This document shows, one piece after another, positions 7,948-15,962 of a stretch of DNA of 64,000 nucleotides; within the stretch, counting starts at the first letter, position 1, and the number at the start of each line of letters is the position of its first letter. Below the pieces are notes generated by a model. The model saw nothing but the letters and a program-made list of their open reading frames with translations. It did not search any database and was not told the origin of the DNA. The translations under genes and the position numbers were made by a program. Source of the stretch: Novosphingobium sp. AAP83 (lineage in GTDB: Bacteria; Pseudomonadota; Alphaproteobacteria; Sphingomonadales; Sphingomonadaceae); contig NZ_LJHY01000003.1 of assembly GCF_001295795.1 (NCBI RefSeq), positions 186,001 through 250,000 of the forward strand, in the 5' to 3' direction.

Positions 7948-8117
7948 GCTATTTGTCAGATAACTTCGGCTGGATAGAGCTGGTCTTCAGCGGCGCTGTA
8001 GCGCTCGGCTTCGGTTTTTATCAATTGTGGTCGGTCAACCGCGAGATTGCTGCTGACAAGCGTAAACGCGATGAGACGCAAGCGCCACCCGATCGGGATG
8101 AACCTTCAGTGCGCTGA
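7944..8117 (+). CDS. Small membrane protein (57 aa) at the end of the bchIDO operon
   Basis: An ATG at 7944 overlaps the bchO stop codon (ATGA) and opens a 57-codon frame ending at TGA 8115-8117. The product has a short N-terminus (MSYLSDNFGW), one hydrophobic segment (ELVFSGAVALGFGFYQLW) and a highly charged tail rich in Lys, Arg, Asp and Pro. The tight coupling to bchO and the clear membrane-anchor pattern support a real gene. I do not recognise a named family. It is probably an inner-membrane accessory protein with a cytoplasmic tail (inference from charge distribution). Confidence 0.7.
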   Translation: MSYLSDNFGWIELVFSGAVALGFGFYQLWSVNREIAADKRKRDETQAPPDRDEPSVR

Positions 8118-8186
8118 ACGCAGCAGATCAATCCTTGCGTGAATGCAATTGACCTTTACAATTTATATGTCCAATCTTTTTGACAT
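8118..8186 (+). promoter_or_regulatory. crtF promoter region with a full PpsR operator
   Basis: The palindrome TGTCCAATCTTTTTGACA at 8168-8185 is an exact TGT-N12-ACA PpsR site. It ends one base before the crtF ATG at 8187, the same arrangement as at bchI. A possible -35 TTGACC lies at 8149-8154 with a poor -10 (AATCTT, 8173-8178). There is no room for a normal ribosome-binding site between the operator and the start codon. Confidence 0.6.
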
Positions 8187-9320
8187 ATGGACAAGATTAG
8201 CGAGCACTCCGGGGTAAAACCGCCGGAATGGAAGCGGCGTTGGATCGCCTGGCGCAACCGCATGCTGGGCAGTGCCAGCTTTCAGGATTGGGCCGCACGT
8301 GTGCCGCCCTTCAGCTTTATGGCAAGGCGACGGGCAGCGCAGACTTTCAATCTTGTTGCAGGGTTCACCTACACCCAAGTGGTGCTTGGCGTCGTGCAGC
8401 TAAACTTGCTTGATCTGCTGCACAATGGCCCCTGCAATGCTGCAACAATTGCTGCACAGAGCGGGCTGAGCGAAGATGCCGCTTTGCGCCTTGTGCGCGC
8501 CGCTGCTGCGCTTGATTTGGCAGAGGAAATTTCGCCTGGGTGGTGGATGCTGGGGCAGCTTGGCGCATCGTTGCGGACCAACCATGGCGCATTGGCGATG
8601 ATCCGTCACCACCCACTGCTTTACGCCGATCTGGCCGATCCTGTCGCCCTGTTACAGCGTGATCGCCAAGCGCCGACAGCCTTGGCAGATTTTTGGCGAT
8701 ACGGCGCGCAAACCCCCGGCGAAACCGCAGATCGCTACTCTGAACTGATGGCGGCATCGCAGGCGATGGTCGCGCATGAAGCCATTGCTGCGTACCGGTT
8801 TGACAAGCACAAACGCCTGCTTGATGTGGGCGGTGGGCATGGCGCATTTGTTCAGGCGGTGGCCAGAGCCTGCCCGAATCTTGCGCTTGGGGTGTTCGAT
8901 TTGCCGCCGGTCATTGCAGGAACGGCAACTATCATCGAGTCGGCCGGTCTTGGTTCCCGAATCGCGCTGCACGCTGGCGACTTTTTCCGCGACTCGATCC
9001 CACAAGGCTATGATTGCATCACCTTGGTGCGCATTTTGCATGACCATGATGATGCACAAAGCCTTGATTTATTGCGCACAATTCGTCGCGGCCTAGCCCC
9101 GGGTGGCCGCCTGATCATTGTAGAACCCATGGCCAAAACTCCCGGCGCGCAAGAGATGGGGGATGCCTACTTCGGAATGTATCTGTGGGCGATGAATTCT
9201 GGCCGCCCCCGCTCTGCCGCGGAATACGGGAAAATGCTGCAAAGTGCCGGATTTGCGCGGTGGAGCCGCGTCAAAACTCCGCAACCGATAATTGCCAGCA
9301 TGATTGTAAGCTCAACTTGA
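8187..9320 (+). CDS. crtF: CrtF-type carotenoid O-methyltransferase
   Basis: This 377-residue protein has an N-terminal winged-helix/dimerisation part (about residues 55-130, FNLVAGFTYTQVVLGVVQ). The C-terminal SAM-dependent methyltransferase domain has motif I at RLLDVGGGHGAFVQAVA and later blocks around DLPPVI, ILHDHDD and LIIVEPM. The sequence and PGC position fit CrtF, which methylates the 1-hydroxyl group of carotenoids such as demethylspheroidene. BchU-like enzymes share the fold but belong to green bacteria. Its usual partners crtC and crtD are not next to it. The chosen ATG lies directly after a PpsR palindrome. The stop codon lies inside the next PpsR site (9305-9322). Confidence 0.85.
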   Translation: MDKISEHSGVKPPEWKRRWIAWRNRMLGSASFQDWAARVPPFSFMARRRAAQTFNLVAGFTYTQVVLGVVQLNLLDLLHNGPCNAATIAAQSGLSEDAALRLVRAAAALDLAEEISPGWWMLGQLGASLRTNHGALAMIRHHPLLYADLADPVALLQRDRQAPTALADFWRYGAQTPGETADRYSELMAASQAMVAHEAIAAYRFDKHKRLLDVGGGHGAFVQAVARACPNLALGVFDLPPVIAGTATIIESAGLGSRIALHAGDFFRDSIPQGYDCITLVRILHDHDDAQSLDLLRTIRRGLAPGGRLIIVEPMAKTPGAQEMGDAYFGMYLWAMNSGRPRSAAEYGKMLQSAGFARWSRVKTPQPIIASMIVSST

Positions 9321-9370
9321 CATATAAAACCGTCCAAACTGTTTGACACCCCTTGCCGTTAGAGTATTGT
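9305..9370 (+). promoter_or_regulatory. bchC superoperon promoter with tandem PpsR sites
   Basis: Site 1, TGTAAGCTCAACTTGACA (9305-9322), is an exact TGT-N12-ACA match and overlaps the crtF stop. Site 2, CGTCCAAACTGTTTGACA (9331-9348), differs only in the first base. They are separated by exactly 8 bp, the spacing known for cooperative CrtJ/PpsR binding at bchC promoters. A sigma70 promoter follows: -35 TTGACA (9343-9348) lies inside site 2 and -10 TATTGT (9365-9370) is 16 bp downstream. Transcription should start near 9377, giving a leader of about 65 nt to bchC. Confidence 0.75.
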
Positions 9371-9441
9371 GAACCATGCCTTAGCGTATCCCATCCGGAT
9401 ACCGGGGCAGGGCCACAAGGCCGGAAAGGGGATCGAGGGGA

Positions 9442-10407
9442 ATGGACGCGCTGGCGGTCATACTGGAAGCTCCGAGGCGCATTGCGCTTCGCAAGCTCGC
9501 ATTGACCGGCTCGGATTCCGCAAGCTCAGGCTTCACCGGCCTCGCCCCTTCAGACGTCCTGATCGACATTCATTGGAGCGGGGTTAGCGCCGGCACCGAA
9601 AAGCTGCTGTGGAGCGGCGAGATGCCGCCCTTCCCCGGCATGGGTTATCCGCTGGTTCCCGGTTATGAATCGGTAGGCCGAATTGTGGATGCCGGAGCTG
9701 ACGCGCAAGGTCGCATCGGTGATTGGGTCTTCGTTCCGGGCGCAACGTGCTATGTTGATGCGCGCGGACTGTTTGGCGGCACCGCACAGCGTTTGATCGT
9801 GCCATCGGCCCGCGCCTTTCCGATTTCCGAGCAGCTGGGGGCAGATGGCGTGTTGTTCGCGCTTGCCGCCACCGCGCTTCACGCCATGCAGGATGGCACG
9901 CCGCCTGATCTGATTATCGGGCACGGCGCGCTGGGCCGGTTGCTGGCACGGATCACGATTGCTTGCGGAGCACCTGCACCGGTTGTGTGGGAACGCAACC
10001 CTGCCCGCCGCAATGGCGCTGTAGGCTATGACGTCATTGCTCCTAAGGACGATGACCGCCGCAATTACACGTCAATCTATGATGTCAGCGGCGATGCCGA
10101 TGGTCTCGATGCGCTGGTAGGGCGGCTTGGCAAAAAAGGCGAGATTGTTTTGGCAGGCTTTTATGCCAATCGCCCAAGTTTTGCCTTTGCCCCTGCTTTC
10201 CGGATCGAAGCGCGTTTTCGCGTAGCCGCAGAATGGGCGCCCGATGATCTGGCCACCACGCGCGCGCTGATCGAAAGCGGCGCGCTCGACCTGTCGGGTG
10301 TGATTACCGATATGCGGTCTGCTGCCGATGCAAAGACCGCCTATTCAGACGCCTTTCTCGATGCCGACTGTCTGAAGATGGTCCTCGATTGGAGCCAATG
10401 CGCATGA
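9442..10407 (+). CDS. bchC: 3-hydroxyethyl-bacteriochlorophyllide a dehydrogenase
   Basis: BchC oxidises the C3 1-hydroxyethyl group to the acetyl group of bacteriochlorophyll a. The 321-residue protein resembles zinc-type alcohol dehydrogenases: an N-terminal GroES-like part (HWSGVSAGTEKLLWSGEMPP, PLVPGYESVGRIVDAG) and a nucleotide-binding part around PDLIIGHGALGRLLARI. Length and motifs fit BchC. GAGGGG just before ATG 9442 fixes the start. It heads the bchCXYZ-puf transcription unit under the tandem PpsR promoter, and its stop overlaps the start of bchX. Confidence 0.95.
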   Translation: MDALAVILEAPRRIALRKLALTGSDSASSGFTGLAPSDVLIDIHWSGVSAGTEKLLWSGEMPPFPGMGYPLVPGYESVGRIVDAGADAQGRIGDWVFVPGATCYVDARGLFGGTAQRLIVPSARAFPISEQLGADGVLFALAATALHAMQDGTPPDLIIGHGALGRLLARITIACGAPAPVVWERNPARRNGAVGYDVIAPKDDDRRNYTSIYDVSGDADGLDALVGRLGKKGEIVLAGFYANRPSFAFAPAFRIEARFRVAAEWAPDDLATTRALIESGALDLSGVITDMRSAADAKTAYSDAFLDADCLKMVLDWSQCA

Positions 10408-11405
10408 CTATGCTCGAAGACGAAATGGCCCAGCGCGATCAGCACTTGCGGGATGAAGCCGCGATAGAGCCTGATCCGGTTCACACCGGCGAAGTGCGCA
10501 AGGAAACCCAGATCATCGCCATTTATGGCAAAGGTGGATCGGGCAAAAGCTTCGCCCTGTCCAACCTCAGCTACATGATGGCGCAACAGGGCCTGCGCGT
10601 GTTGCTGATTGGCTGCGATCCTAAATCGGATACCACCAGCCTGCTGTTCGGCGGCAAAAGCTGCCCGACCATTATCGAAACGTCCTCTGCCAAGAAACTG
10701 GCAGGCGAAGAAGTGCGCATCGAAGATGTGTGCTTCCAGCGTGATGGCGTGTTCGCGATGGAACTGGGTGGGCCGGAAGTGGGCCGAGGCTGCGGCGGCC
10801 GCGGGATTATTCACGGCTTTGAACTGCTGGAAAAGCTGGGCTTCCATGATTGGGGCTTCGATTTTGTCCTGCTCGATTTTCTGGGCGACGTGGTGTGCGG
10901 CGGCTTCGGCCTGCCGATTGCCCGCGACATGTGCCAGAAGGTGATCGTCGTAGGATCGAACGATCTGCAATCGCTTTATGTGGCCAATAACGTCTGCAAG
11001 GCGGTGGAATACTTCCGCAAGATGGGTGGCAATGTTGGCGTTGCCGGCATGATCATCAACAAGGATGATGGCACGGGCGAGGCCAAGGCCTTTGCCCAGG
11101 CCGTCGACATTCCCGTGCTGTGCGCGATCCCGGCAGACGAAGATATCCGACGCAAATCAGCCAATTACCAGATTATCGGAAAACCTGACGGCCAATGGGG
11201 CAGTCTCTTTGCAGAGCTTGCCGATAATGTCGCTCAGGCACCGCCGCGCCAACCCCGTCCCCTCGACCAGGACGGGTTGCTGGGCCTGTTTTCCCCCGAA
11301 GAAACTGGAGGCGGCATCGAGCTACTTCCAGCAACACAGGCTGATATGCGCGGCGGGACATATGAAACGCGGCCTTCGCTCGAGGTGATCTATGACGAGG
11401 TTTGA
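10404..11405 (+). CDS. bchX: Chlorophyllide a reductase iron protein (subunit X)
   Basis: BchX is the nitrogenase-iron-protein-like ATPase that feeds electrons to BchYZ for reduction of chlorophyllide ring B. The sequence shows the P-loop YGKGGSGKSFA, the switch region GCDPKSDTT, and the two cysteine stretches that hold the bridging 4Fe-4S cluster (GRGCGGRG and [10 protein letters not shown]). The start at 10404 makes an ATGA overlap with the bchC stop; ATG 10398 is an alternative. The product is 333 residues, normal for BchX. Confidence 0.95.
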   Translation: MTMLEDEMAQRDQHLRDEAAIEPDPVHTGEVRKETQIIAIYGKGGSGKSFALSNLSYMMAQQGLRVLLIGCDPKSDTTSLLFGGKSCPTIIETSSAKKLAGEEVRIEDVCFQRDGVFAMELGGPEVGRGCGGRGIIHGFELLEKLGFHDWGFDFVLLDFLGDVVCGGFGLPIARDMCQKVIVVGSNDLQSLYVANNVCKAVEYFRKMGGNVGVAGMIINKDDGTGEAKAFAQAVDIPVLCAIPADEDIRRKSANYQIIGKPDGQWGSLFAELADNVAQAPPRQPRPLDQDGLLGLFSPEETGGGIELLPATQADMRGGTYETRPSLEVIYDEV

Positions 11406-11408
11406 GTC

Positions 11409-12971
11409 ATGACCACCCTGGCGTCCGATAGAGCGCGCGAACCTGATCGGCTTGATTTCGATGCCGTGGCTGAGCCGGGCGTTGCTGCCGCTGTGTCGAC
11501 TGAGGGCGGCGCATGCCATGCCCAGGCCGATGTCCTGCGCGATGCCACGAACAAAGCGCAGGGGAGCGAGTTGCTCGCGCGCTATGCCGCCGATTATCCG
11601 GTCGGCCCTCACGACCAGCCGCAAAGCATGTGTCCAGCGTTTGGATCACTGCGTGTTGGATTGCGCATGCGCCGCACGGCCACCGTCCTTTCAGGATCGG
11701 CTTGCTGCGTTTACGGACTTACCTTCACCTCGCACTTTTACGGGGCGCGTCGCACGGTGGGCTATGTTCCGTTCAATTCGGAATCGCTGGTGACCGGCAA
11801 GCTGTTTGAGGACATCAAGGAAGCGGTCGAAGACCTTGCCGATCCGGCGCTTTACGATACGATTGTTGTCACCAACTTGTGCGTTCCCACAGCCAGTGGT
11901 GTGCCGCTGCGGCTGCTGAAAAAGCAGATCAACGGGGTGCGTATCATCGGCATCGATGTGCCCGGTTTTGGCATTCCTACCCACGCCGAAGCCAAAGATG
12001 TGCTGGCCGGCGCGATGCTGAATTATGCCCGCACCGAAGTGGAAGAAGGCCCCGTCCCTGCCCCCGCCAACCGCCCGGACAAGCCGACGATCACGCTGCT
12101 GGGCGAAATGTTCCCGGTCGATCCGATGGGCATCGGCCAGATGCTGGAGCCGCTTGGCCTTGCCGCTGGCCCGGTTGTGCCGACACGCGAATGGCGTGAG
12201 CTTTATTCCGCGCTTGATTGCGCCGCCGTTGCCGCAATCCATCCGTTCTATACTGCCAGCGTGCGCGAATTCGAAGCCGCCGGTCGTTCGGTCGTGGGGT
12301 CAGCCCCGGTGGGTGCGGATGGCACTGCGGCGTGGCTGGATGCGATTGGTGCGGCCTGCGGCATTGCGCAACACACCGTCGACCTGACCAAGGACCGCTT
12401 CGTTGCCGCCATTCGTGGCGCATTGGCGGCCAATCCGATCAAGGGCCGGATCACGGTTTCGGGTTATGAGGGTTCGGAACTGCTGGTCGCTCGTCTGCTG
12501 ATCGAAAGCGGCGCGGATGTGCCTTATGTCGGCAGCGCCTGCCCACGCACGCGCTGGTCCGATCCTGATCGCGAATGGCTGGAAAGCCGCGGCGTCCGCG
12601 TTAATTTCCGCGCGAGTCTTGAGCAGGATATTGGCGCGGTTGAAGAATTCCGCCCCGATCTGGCGATTGGCACCACACCGGTGGTGCAGCACGCCAAGCA
12701 AAAGGCGATCCCGGCACTATACTTCACCAACCTGATTTCAGCGCGCCCGCTGATGGGTGTGGCAGGGGCTGGCAGTCTGGCGCAGGTGGTTAACGCCGCG
12801 ATGGCCAACAAGGCCCGCTTTAACAAGATGACCGCGTTCTTTGACGGCGTGGGCACCGGCATTGGTGCAGGCGTGTGGGAAGATGTTCCGCAGGACCGCC
12901 CGCAATTCAAGAAGAAATATGCCGCGCTGAATGAAGCTGCGCGCAAAGCTGCGGAGGCTGTGGGATCATGA
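11409..12971 (+). CDS. bchY: Chlorophyllide a reductase subunit Y
   Basis: BchY is one half of the NifDK-like catalytic component of chlorophyllide oxidoreductase. The 520-residue protein has conserved cysteines for the shared iron-sulfur cluster in [23 protein letters not shown] and [11 protein letters not shown] NifD-type Rossmann region follows, with [14 protein letters not shown] near the C-terminus. It starts 3 nt after the bchX stop. At its 3' end an ATGA overlap leads into a 23-codon mini-ORF rather than directly into bchZ. Confidence 0.95.
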   Translation: MTTLASDRAREPDRLDFDAVAEPGVAAAVSTEGGACHAQADVLRDATNKAQGSELLARYAADYPVGPHDQPQSMCPAFGSLRVGLRMRRTATVLSGSACCVYGLTFTSHFYGARRTVGYVPFNSESLVTGKLFEDIKEAVEDLADPALYDTIVVTNLCVPTASGVPLRLLKKQINGVRIIGIDVPGFGIPTHAEAKDVLAGAMLNYARTEVEEGPVPAPANRPDKPTITLLGEMFPVDPMGIGQMLEPLGLAAGPVVPTREWRELYSALDCAAVAAIHPFYTASVREFEAAGRSVVGSAPVGADGTAAWLDAIGAACGIAQHTVDLTKDRFVAAIRGALAANPIKGRITVSGYEGSELLVARLLIESGADVPYVGSACPRTRWSDPDREWLESRGVRVNFRASLEQDIGAVEEFRPDLAIGTTPVVQHAKQKAIPALYFTNLISARPLMGVAGAGSLAQVVNAAMANKARFNKMTAFFDGVGTGIGAGVWEDVPQDRPQFKKKYAALNEAARKAAEAVGS

Positions 12972-13039
12972 CCCTTGTCCTCGACCACAGCGCTCGACAT
13001 TTCGTCGTGATCTCCCGTTGCGCAGGAGGCAAGGCATGA
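12968..13039 (+). CDS. 23-codon mini-ORF repeating the BchZ N-terminus, between bchY and bchZ
   Basis: ATG 12968 overlaps the bchY stop (ATGA) and opens a frame reading [14 protein letters not shown]... for 23 residues. It stops at TGA 13037-13039, which itself overlaps the bchZ ATG (13036). The first seven residues, MTLVLDH, are identical to the start of BchZ, with synonymous differences in the DNA. This looks like a small duplication of the bchZ start followed by drift. It could keep ribosomes coupled from bchY to bchZ, and the bchZ ribosome site AGGAGG lies inside it. Whether the peptide itself matters is unknown. Confidence 0.45.
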   Translation: MTLVLDHSARHFVVISRCAGGKA

Positions 13040-14481
13040 CCTTGGTGCTCGATCACGACAGGGCTGGCGGCTATTGGGGCGCCGTCTATGTGTTCACCGC
13101 GATCAAGGGATTGCAGGTGATCATCGATGGGCCGGTGGGTTGTGAAAACCTGCCGGTAACCTCGGTTTTGCATTATACTGACGGGTTGCCGCCGCACGAA
13201 TTGCCGATTGTAGTGACCGGCCTTGGCGAAGAAGAGCTGGGCAAGACCGGCACCGAGGCGGCGATGATGCGGGCGTGGAAAACGCTCGACCCGGAATTGC
13301 CGGCAGTGGTCGTGACCGGTTCCATTTCCGAGATGATCGGTGGCGGCGTGACGCCGATGGGCACCAACATCAAGCGGTTCCTGCCGCGCACTATCGATGA
13401 AGACCAGTGGCAAGCCGCGGATCGCGCGCTGAGCTGGCTGTGGACAGAATTCGGGCCGAAGGCTGTGCCTGCGGCAAAGCCAGTGAAAGCGGGTGAAAAG
13501 CCCAAAGTCAACATCATCGGCCCGGCTTATGGCATGTTCAACATGGCCAGCGATCTGGCAGAAATCCGCCGCCTGATCGAAGGCATTGGCGCCGAAGTGA
13601 ACATGGCTTTCCCGCTGGGCAGCCATCTTGCCGATGTGCGCCGCCTTGCTGATGCGCAGGTCAACGTCTGCCTCTATCGCGAATTTGGCCGCAACTTGTG
13701 CGAATTGATGGAGCGGCCCTATTTCCAGGCCCCGATCGGGCTGACCAGCACGACCAGCTTCCTGCGCGCTTTGGGCGCGGAATTGGGGCTTGATCCAGAG
13801 CCGTTCATTACCCGCGAAAAACACACGACGATCAAGCCTCTGTGGGACCTGTGGCGTTCGGTTACGCAGGATTTCTTTGCCACCGCCAGCTTTGGCATCG
13901 TGGCGAATGAAACATACTCGCGCGGCATCCGCCATTTTCTTGAAGAAGATATGGGCTTGCCCTGCAACTTTGCCTTTGCGCGCAGCGCCGGGGTGAAGCC
14001 GCGCAACGAGGACGTGCGCGCCGCAATCCATGACAACCCGCCACTGGTGGTGTTCGGCAGCTATAACGAGCGCATGTATATGGCCGAGCGCGGGGGGCGC
14101 GGGATCTATATTCCCGCCAGTTTCCCGGGTGCGGCGATCCGGCGGCATATCGGCACGCCGTTCATGGGCTATTCCGGCGCGACCTATCTGATCCAGGAAG
14201 TGTGCAATGCGCTGTTCGATGCGCTGTTCCACATCCTGCCGCTTTCAACCCAGCTGGATCAGGTGCCCGCCACGCCGACGCGCGAACACCGCGAGCTGCC
14301 GTGGGATGATGATGCCAAGGCCAAGCTTGACCAACTGGTTGAAGCCCAGCCGGTGCTGATCCGAATTTCTGCTGCTAAGCGTTTGCGCGACGCGGCAGAG
14401 GCCGCTGCCCGCCGCACTGGCGAGACCCGTGTTTCGGCAGAGCGTCTGGCCGATGCCTTGCTGGAAGCGCAAATCGCATGA
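13036..14481 (+). CDS. bchZ: Chlorophyllide a reductase subunit Z
   Basis: BchZ is the NifK-like partner of BchY and carries part of the substrate site for ring B reduction. The protein starts [20 protein letters not shown]. It contains the cysteine motif [15 protein letters not shown], the [13 protein letters not shown] stretch and the C-terminal [18 protein letters not shown] tail ([14 protein letters not shown]). ATG 13036 is chosen over an open frame extending about 100 nt further 5', because AGGAGG sits 6 nt upstream and the family begins here. It is followed by a 133-bp gap and pufB; no pufQ is present. Confidence 0.95.
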   Translation: MTLVLDHDRAGGYWGAVYVFTAIKGLQVIIDGPVGCENLPVTSVLHYTDGLPPHELPIVVTGLGEEELGKTGTEAAMMRAWKTLDPELPAVVVTGSISEMIGGGVTPMGTNIKRFLPRTIDEDQWQAADRALSWLWTEFGPKAVPAAKPVKAGEKPKVNIIGPAYGMFNMASDLAEIRRLIEGIGAEVNMAFPLGSHLADVRRLADAQVNVCLYREFGRNLCELMERPYFQAPIGLTSTTSFLRALGAELGLDPEPFITREKHTTIKPLWDLWRSVTQDFFATASFGIVANETYSRGIRHFLEEDMGLPCNFAFARSAGVKPRNEDVRAAIHDNPPLVVFGSYNERMYMAERGGRGIYIPASFPGAAIRRHIGTPFMGYSGATYLIQEVCNALFDALFHILPLSTQLDQVPATPTREHRELPWDDDAKAKLDQLVEAQPVLIRISAAKRLRDAAEAAARRTGETRVSAERLADALLEAQIA

Positions 14482-14614
14482 CGCGCGCAGCTCCCCTTTT
14501 TCTGGCTCCCGTCGCAGGATTGCCAGACAACCCCATCCATGCGGAATTCTCCGTGCGGATACCGAAAGAGGCCATTTGCCTCTCTATCACCAACACTGAA
14601 TTGGAGATTGGGCT
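14482..14614 (+). promoter_or_regulatory. bchZ-pufB intercistronic region with a small hairpin, no pufQ
   Basis: No gene fits this 133-bp gap, where some purple bacteria have pufQ. A perfect 6-bp hairpin AGAGGC-CATTT-GCCTCT lies at 14567-14583, about 30 nt before pufB, and could shape or protect the 5' end of processed puf mRNA. TTGGAG at 14601-14606 is the pufB ribosome site. No PpsR palindrome was seen. Confidence 0.4.
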
Positions 14615-14770
14615 ATGAGTGATCCTGATGATCGCTTCGGGCTGAGAACCTACCTCACCCCAGAAGAAGCCAAGGAATTCCACAAACTGTTCATGAGCGG
14701 TTTCCTCGGCTTCACCGCCGTGGCTGTTGCTGCTCATACACTGGTTTGGATGTGGAAGCCCTGGTTCTAA
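14615..14770 (+). CDS. pufB: Light-harvesting 1 (LH1) beta polypeptide
   Basis: The 51-codon frame reads [20 protein letters not shown], then a membrane span ending in [17 protein letters not shown]. It shows the LH1 beta pattern: an acidic N-terminus, an E-F-H segment ([11 protein letters not shown]), the bacteriochlorophyll-ligand His in AAHTLVW, and the C-terminal aromatic W-W-F cluster. It is an inner-membrane antenna subunit around the reaction centre. The TTGGAG ribosome site precedes the ATG. pufA follows after 67 nt. Confidence 0.95.
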   Translation: MSDPDDRFGLRTYLTPEEAKEFHKLFMSGFLGFTAVAVAAHTLVWMWKPWF

Positions 14771-14837
14771 ACCAAACCGCTAATCCATCGACGGACTTTG
14801 TCGTTGGATATTACCATCTTACACAAGGATAGATACC

Positions 14838-15020
14838 ATGTGGAGAGTCTGGCTTATTTTCGATCCGCGCAGGGCGCTTGTCGCCATGGCTGCATTTTTG
14901 TTTGTACTTGCAATGGTGATTCACTTCATCTTGCTCAGCACCGACACCTTCAACTGGCTCGATGGTCCGAATTCGGCGCAAGGCATTGCAACGGCCGTCG
15001 CCGCACCGGCGTCAACCTGA
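14838..15020 (+). CDS. pufA: Light-harvesting 1 (LH1) alpha polypeptide
   Basis: This 60-residue protein begins [20 protein letters not shown], the classic LH1 alpha N-terminus. It has one membrane helix with the bacteriochlorophyll-binding His in [10 protein letters not shown], followed by TFNWLDG and an Ala-rich C-terminal tail. AAGGATAG upstream serves as ribosome site. A strong stem-loop directly after the gene is the usual signal for higher pufBA than pufLM mRNA levels. Confidence 0.95.
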   Translation: MWRVWLIFDPRRALVAMAAFLFVLAMVIHFILLSTDTFNWLDGPNSAQGIATAVAAPAST

Positions 15021-15035
15021 CAGCTCCCCATTCAA

Positions 15036-15063
15036 GAGGCGGTGGCTTAATCACCGCCGCCTC
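15036..15063 (+). promoter_or_regulatory. Intercistronic stem-loop between pufA and pufL
   Basis: GGCGGTG and CACCGCC pair around the loop GCTTAAT, and the stem extends outward through AGA-/-TCT bases with a short bulge (15036-15063). In other phototrophs a stem-loop in this place blocks 3'-to-5' decay, so the pufBA message outlasts pufLM; the same role is inferred here. There is no T-run, so it is not a simple terminator. Confidence 0.65.
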
Positions 15064-15123
15064 TGGGGTTTGATCACTTTAATCACATAAGCTCACCGCG
15101 CGACGGTGGGGAGGGGTAGAGCT

Positions 15124-15948
15124 ATGGCACTCCTAAGTTTCGAGCGAAAATATCGCGTTCGCGGCGGCACTCTGATTGGTGGCGACCTGTTCGATTTTTG
15201 GGTGGGCCCGTTCTACGTCGGCTTCTTCGGCGTAGTAACTGCGATCTTCGCATCGCTCGGCACTGCCCTCATCTTTTACGCAGCCTCACAAGGCCCAACA
15301 TGGAACCCTTGGCTGATTTCGATCGCGCCACCAGACCTTAAATATGGGCTTGGACTAGCGCCGCTCAAACAAGGCGGGTTCTGGCAGGTCATAACGGTCT
15401 GCGCACTCGTATCGTTCACTTCGTGGGCGCTGCGCGAAGTTGAGATTTGCCGCAAACTTGGCATGGGCTTTCATGTGCCCGCAGCGTTTGGTATGGCGAT
15501 CTTTGCCTATTTCACCCTGGTAGTGATACGTCCCGTCCTGCTGGGCGGCTGGCACTTTGGCTTCCCTTACGGGATTTTCAGCCATCTCGATTGGGTTTCC
15601 AACACGGGATACCAGTACCTGCACTTCCACTATAACCCGGCTCACATGCTTGCCGTATCGTTCTTCTTCACCACCACACTGGCGCTTGCGCTTCATGGTG
15701 CACTGGTGCTGTCGGCGGTCAATCCACCCGAGGGTGGGGAAGTAAAATCGCCGGAATACGAAGACTCGTTTTTCCGTGATCTCATCGGCTATTCAGTTGG
15801 CACCCTGGGCATTCACCGTGTTGGTCTCTTGCTGGCGATGAATGCCGGCTTCTGGAGCGCGGTATGTATCGTGATCAGCGGCCCGCTGTGGACCAAGGGT
15901 TGGCCGGAATGGTGGACCTGGTGGCTTAATCTGCCGATCTGGTCGTGA
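15124..15948 (+). CDS. pufL: Photosynthetic reaction centre L subunit
   Basis: PufL is one of the two core membrane subunits that hold the special pair, bacteriopheophytins and quinones. The 274-residue protein starts [20 protein letters not shown] and has five membrane helices. Bacteriochlorophyll and iron-ligand histidines occur in [26 protein letters not shown] and [13 protein letters not shown]. The start is 15124, behind GGGGAGGGG; an in-frame GTG/ATG 18 nt upstream overlaps that site and is rejected. pufM follows after 14 nt. Confidence 0.97.
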   Translation: MALLSFERKYRVRGGTLIGGDLFDFWVGPFYVGFFGVVTAIFASLGTALIFYAASQGPTWNPWLISIAPPDLKYGLGLAPLKQGGFWQVITVCALVSFTSWALREVEICRKLGMGFHVPAAFGMAIFAYFTLVVIRPVLLGGWHFGFPYGIFSHLDWVSNTGYQYLHFHYNPAHMLAVSFFFTTTLALALHGALVLSAVNPPEGGEVKSPEYEDSFFRDLIGYSVGTLGIHRVGLLLAMNAGFWSAVCIVISGPLWTKGWPEWWTWWLNLPIWS

Positions 15949-15962
15949 AGGAGCATTGAACG

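Noticed and set aside
12907..14232. A 441-codon minus-strand frame across bchZ
   Set aside because: It is antisense to bchZ, has no family motifs and a His/Arg/Gln-rich shadow composition.
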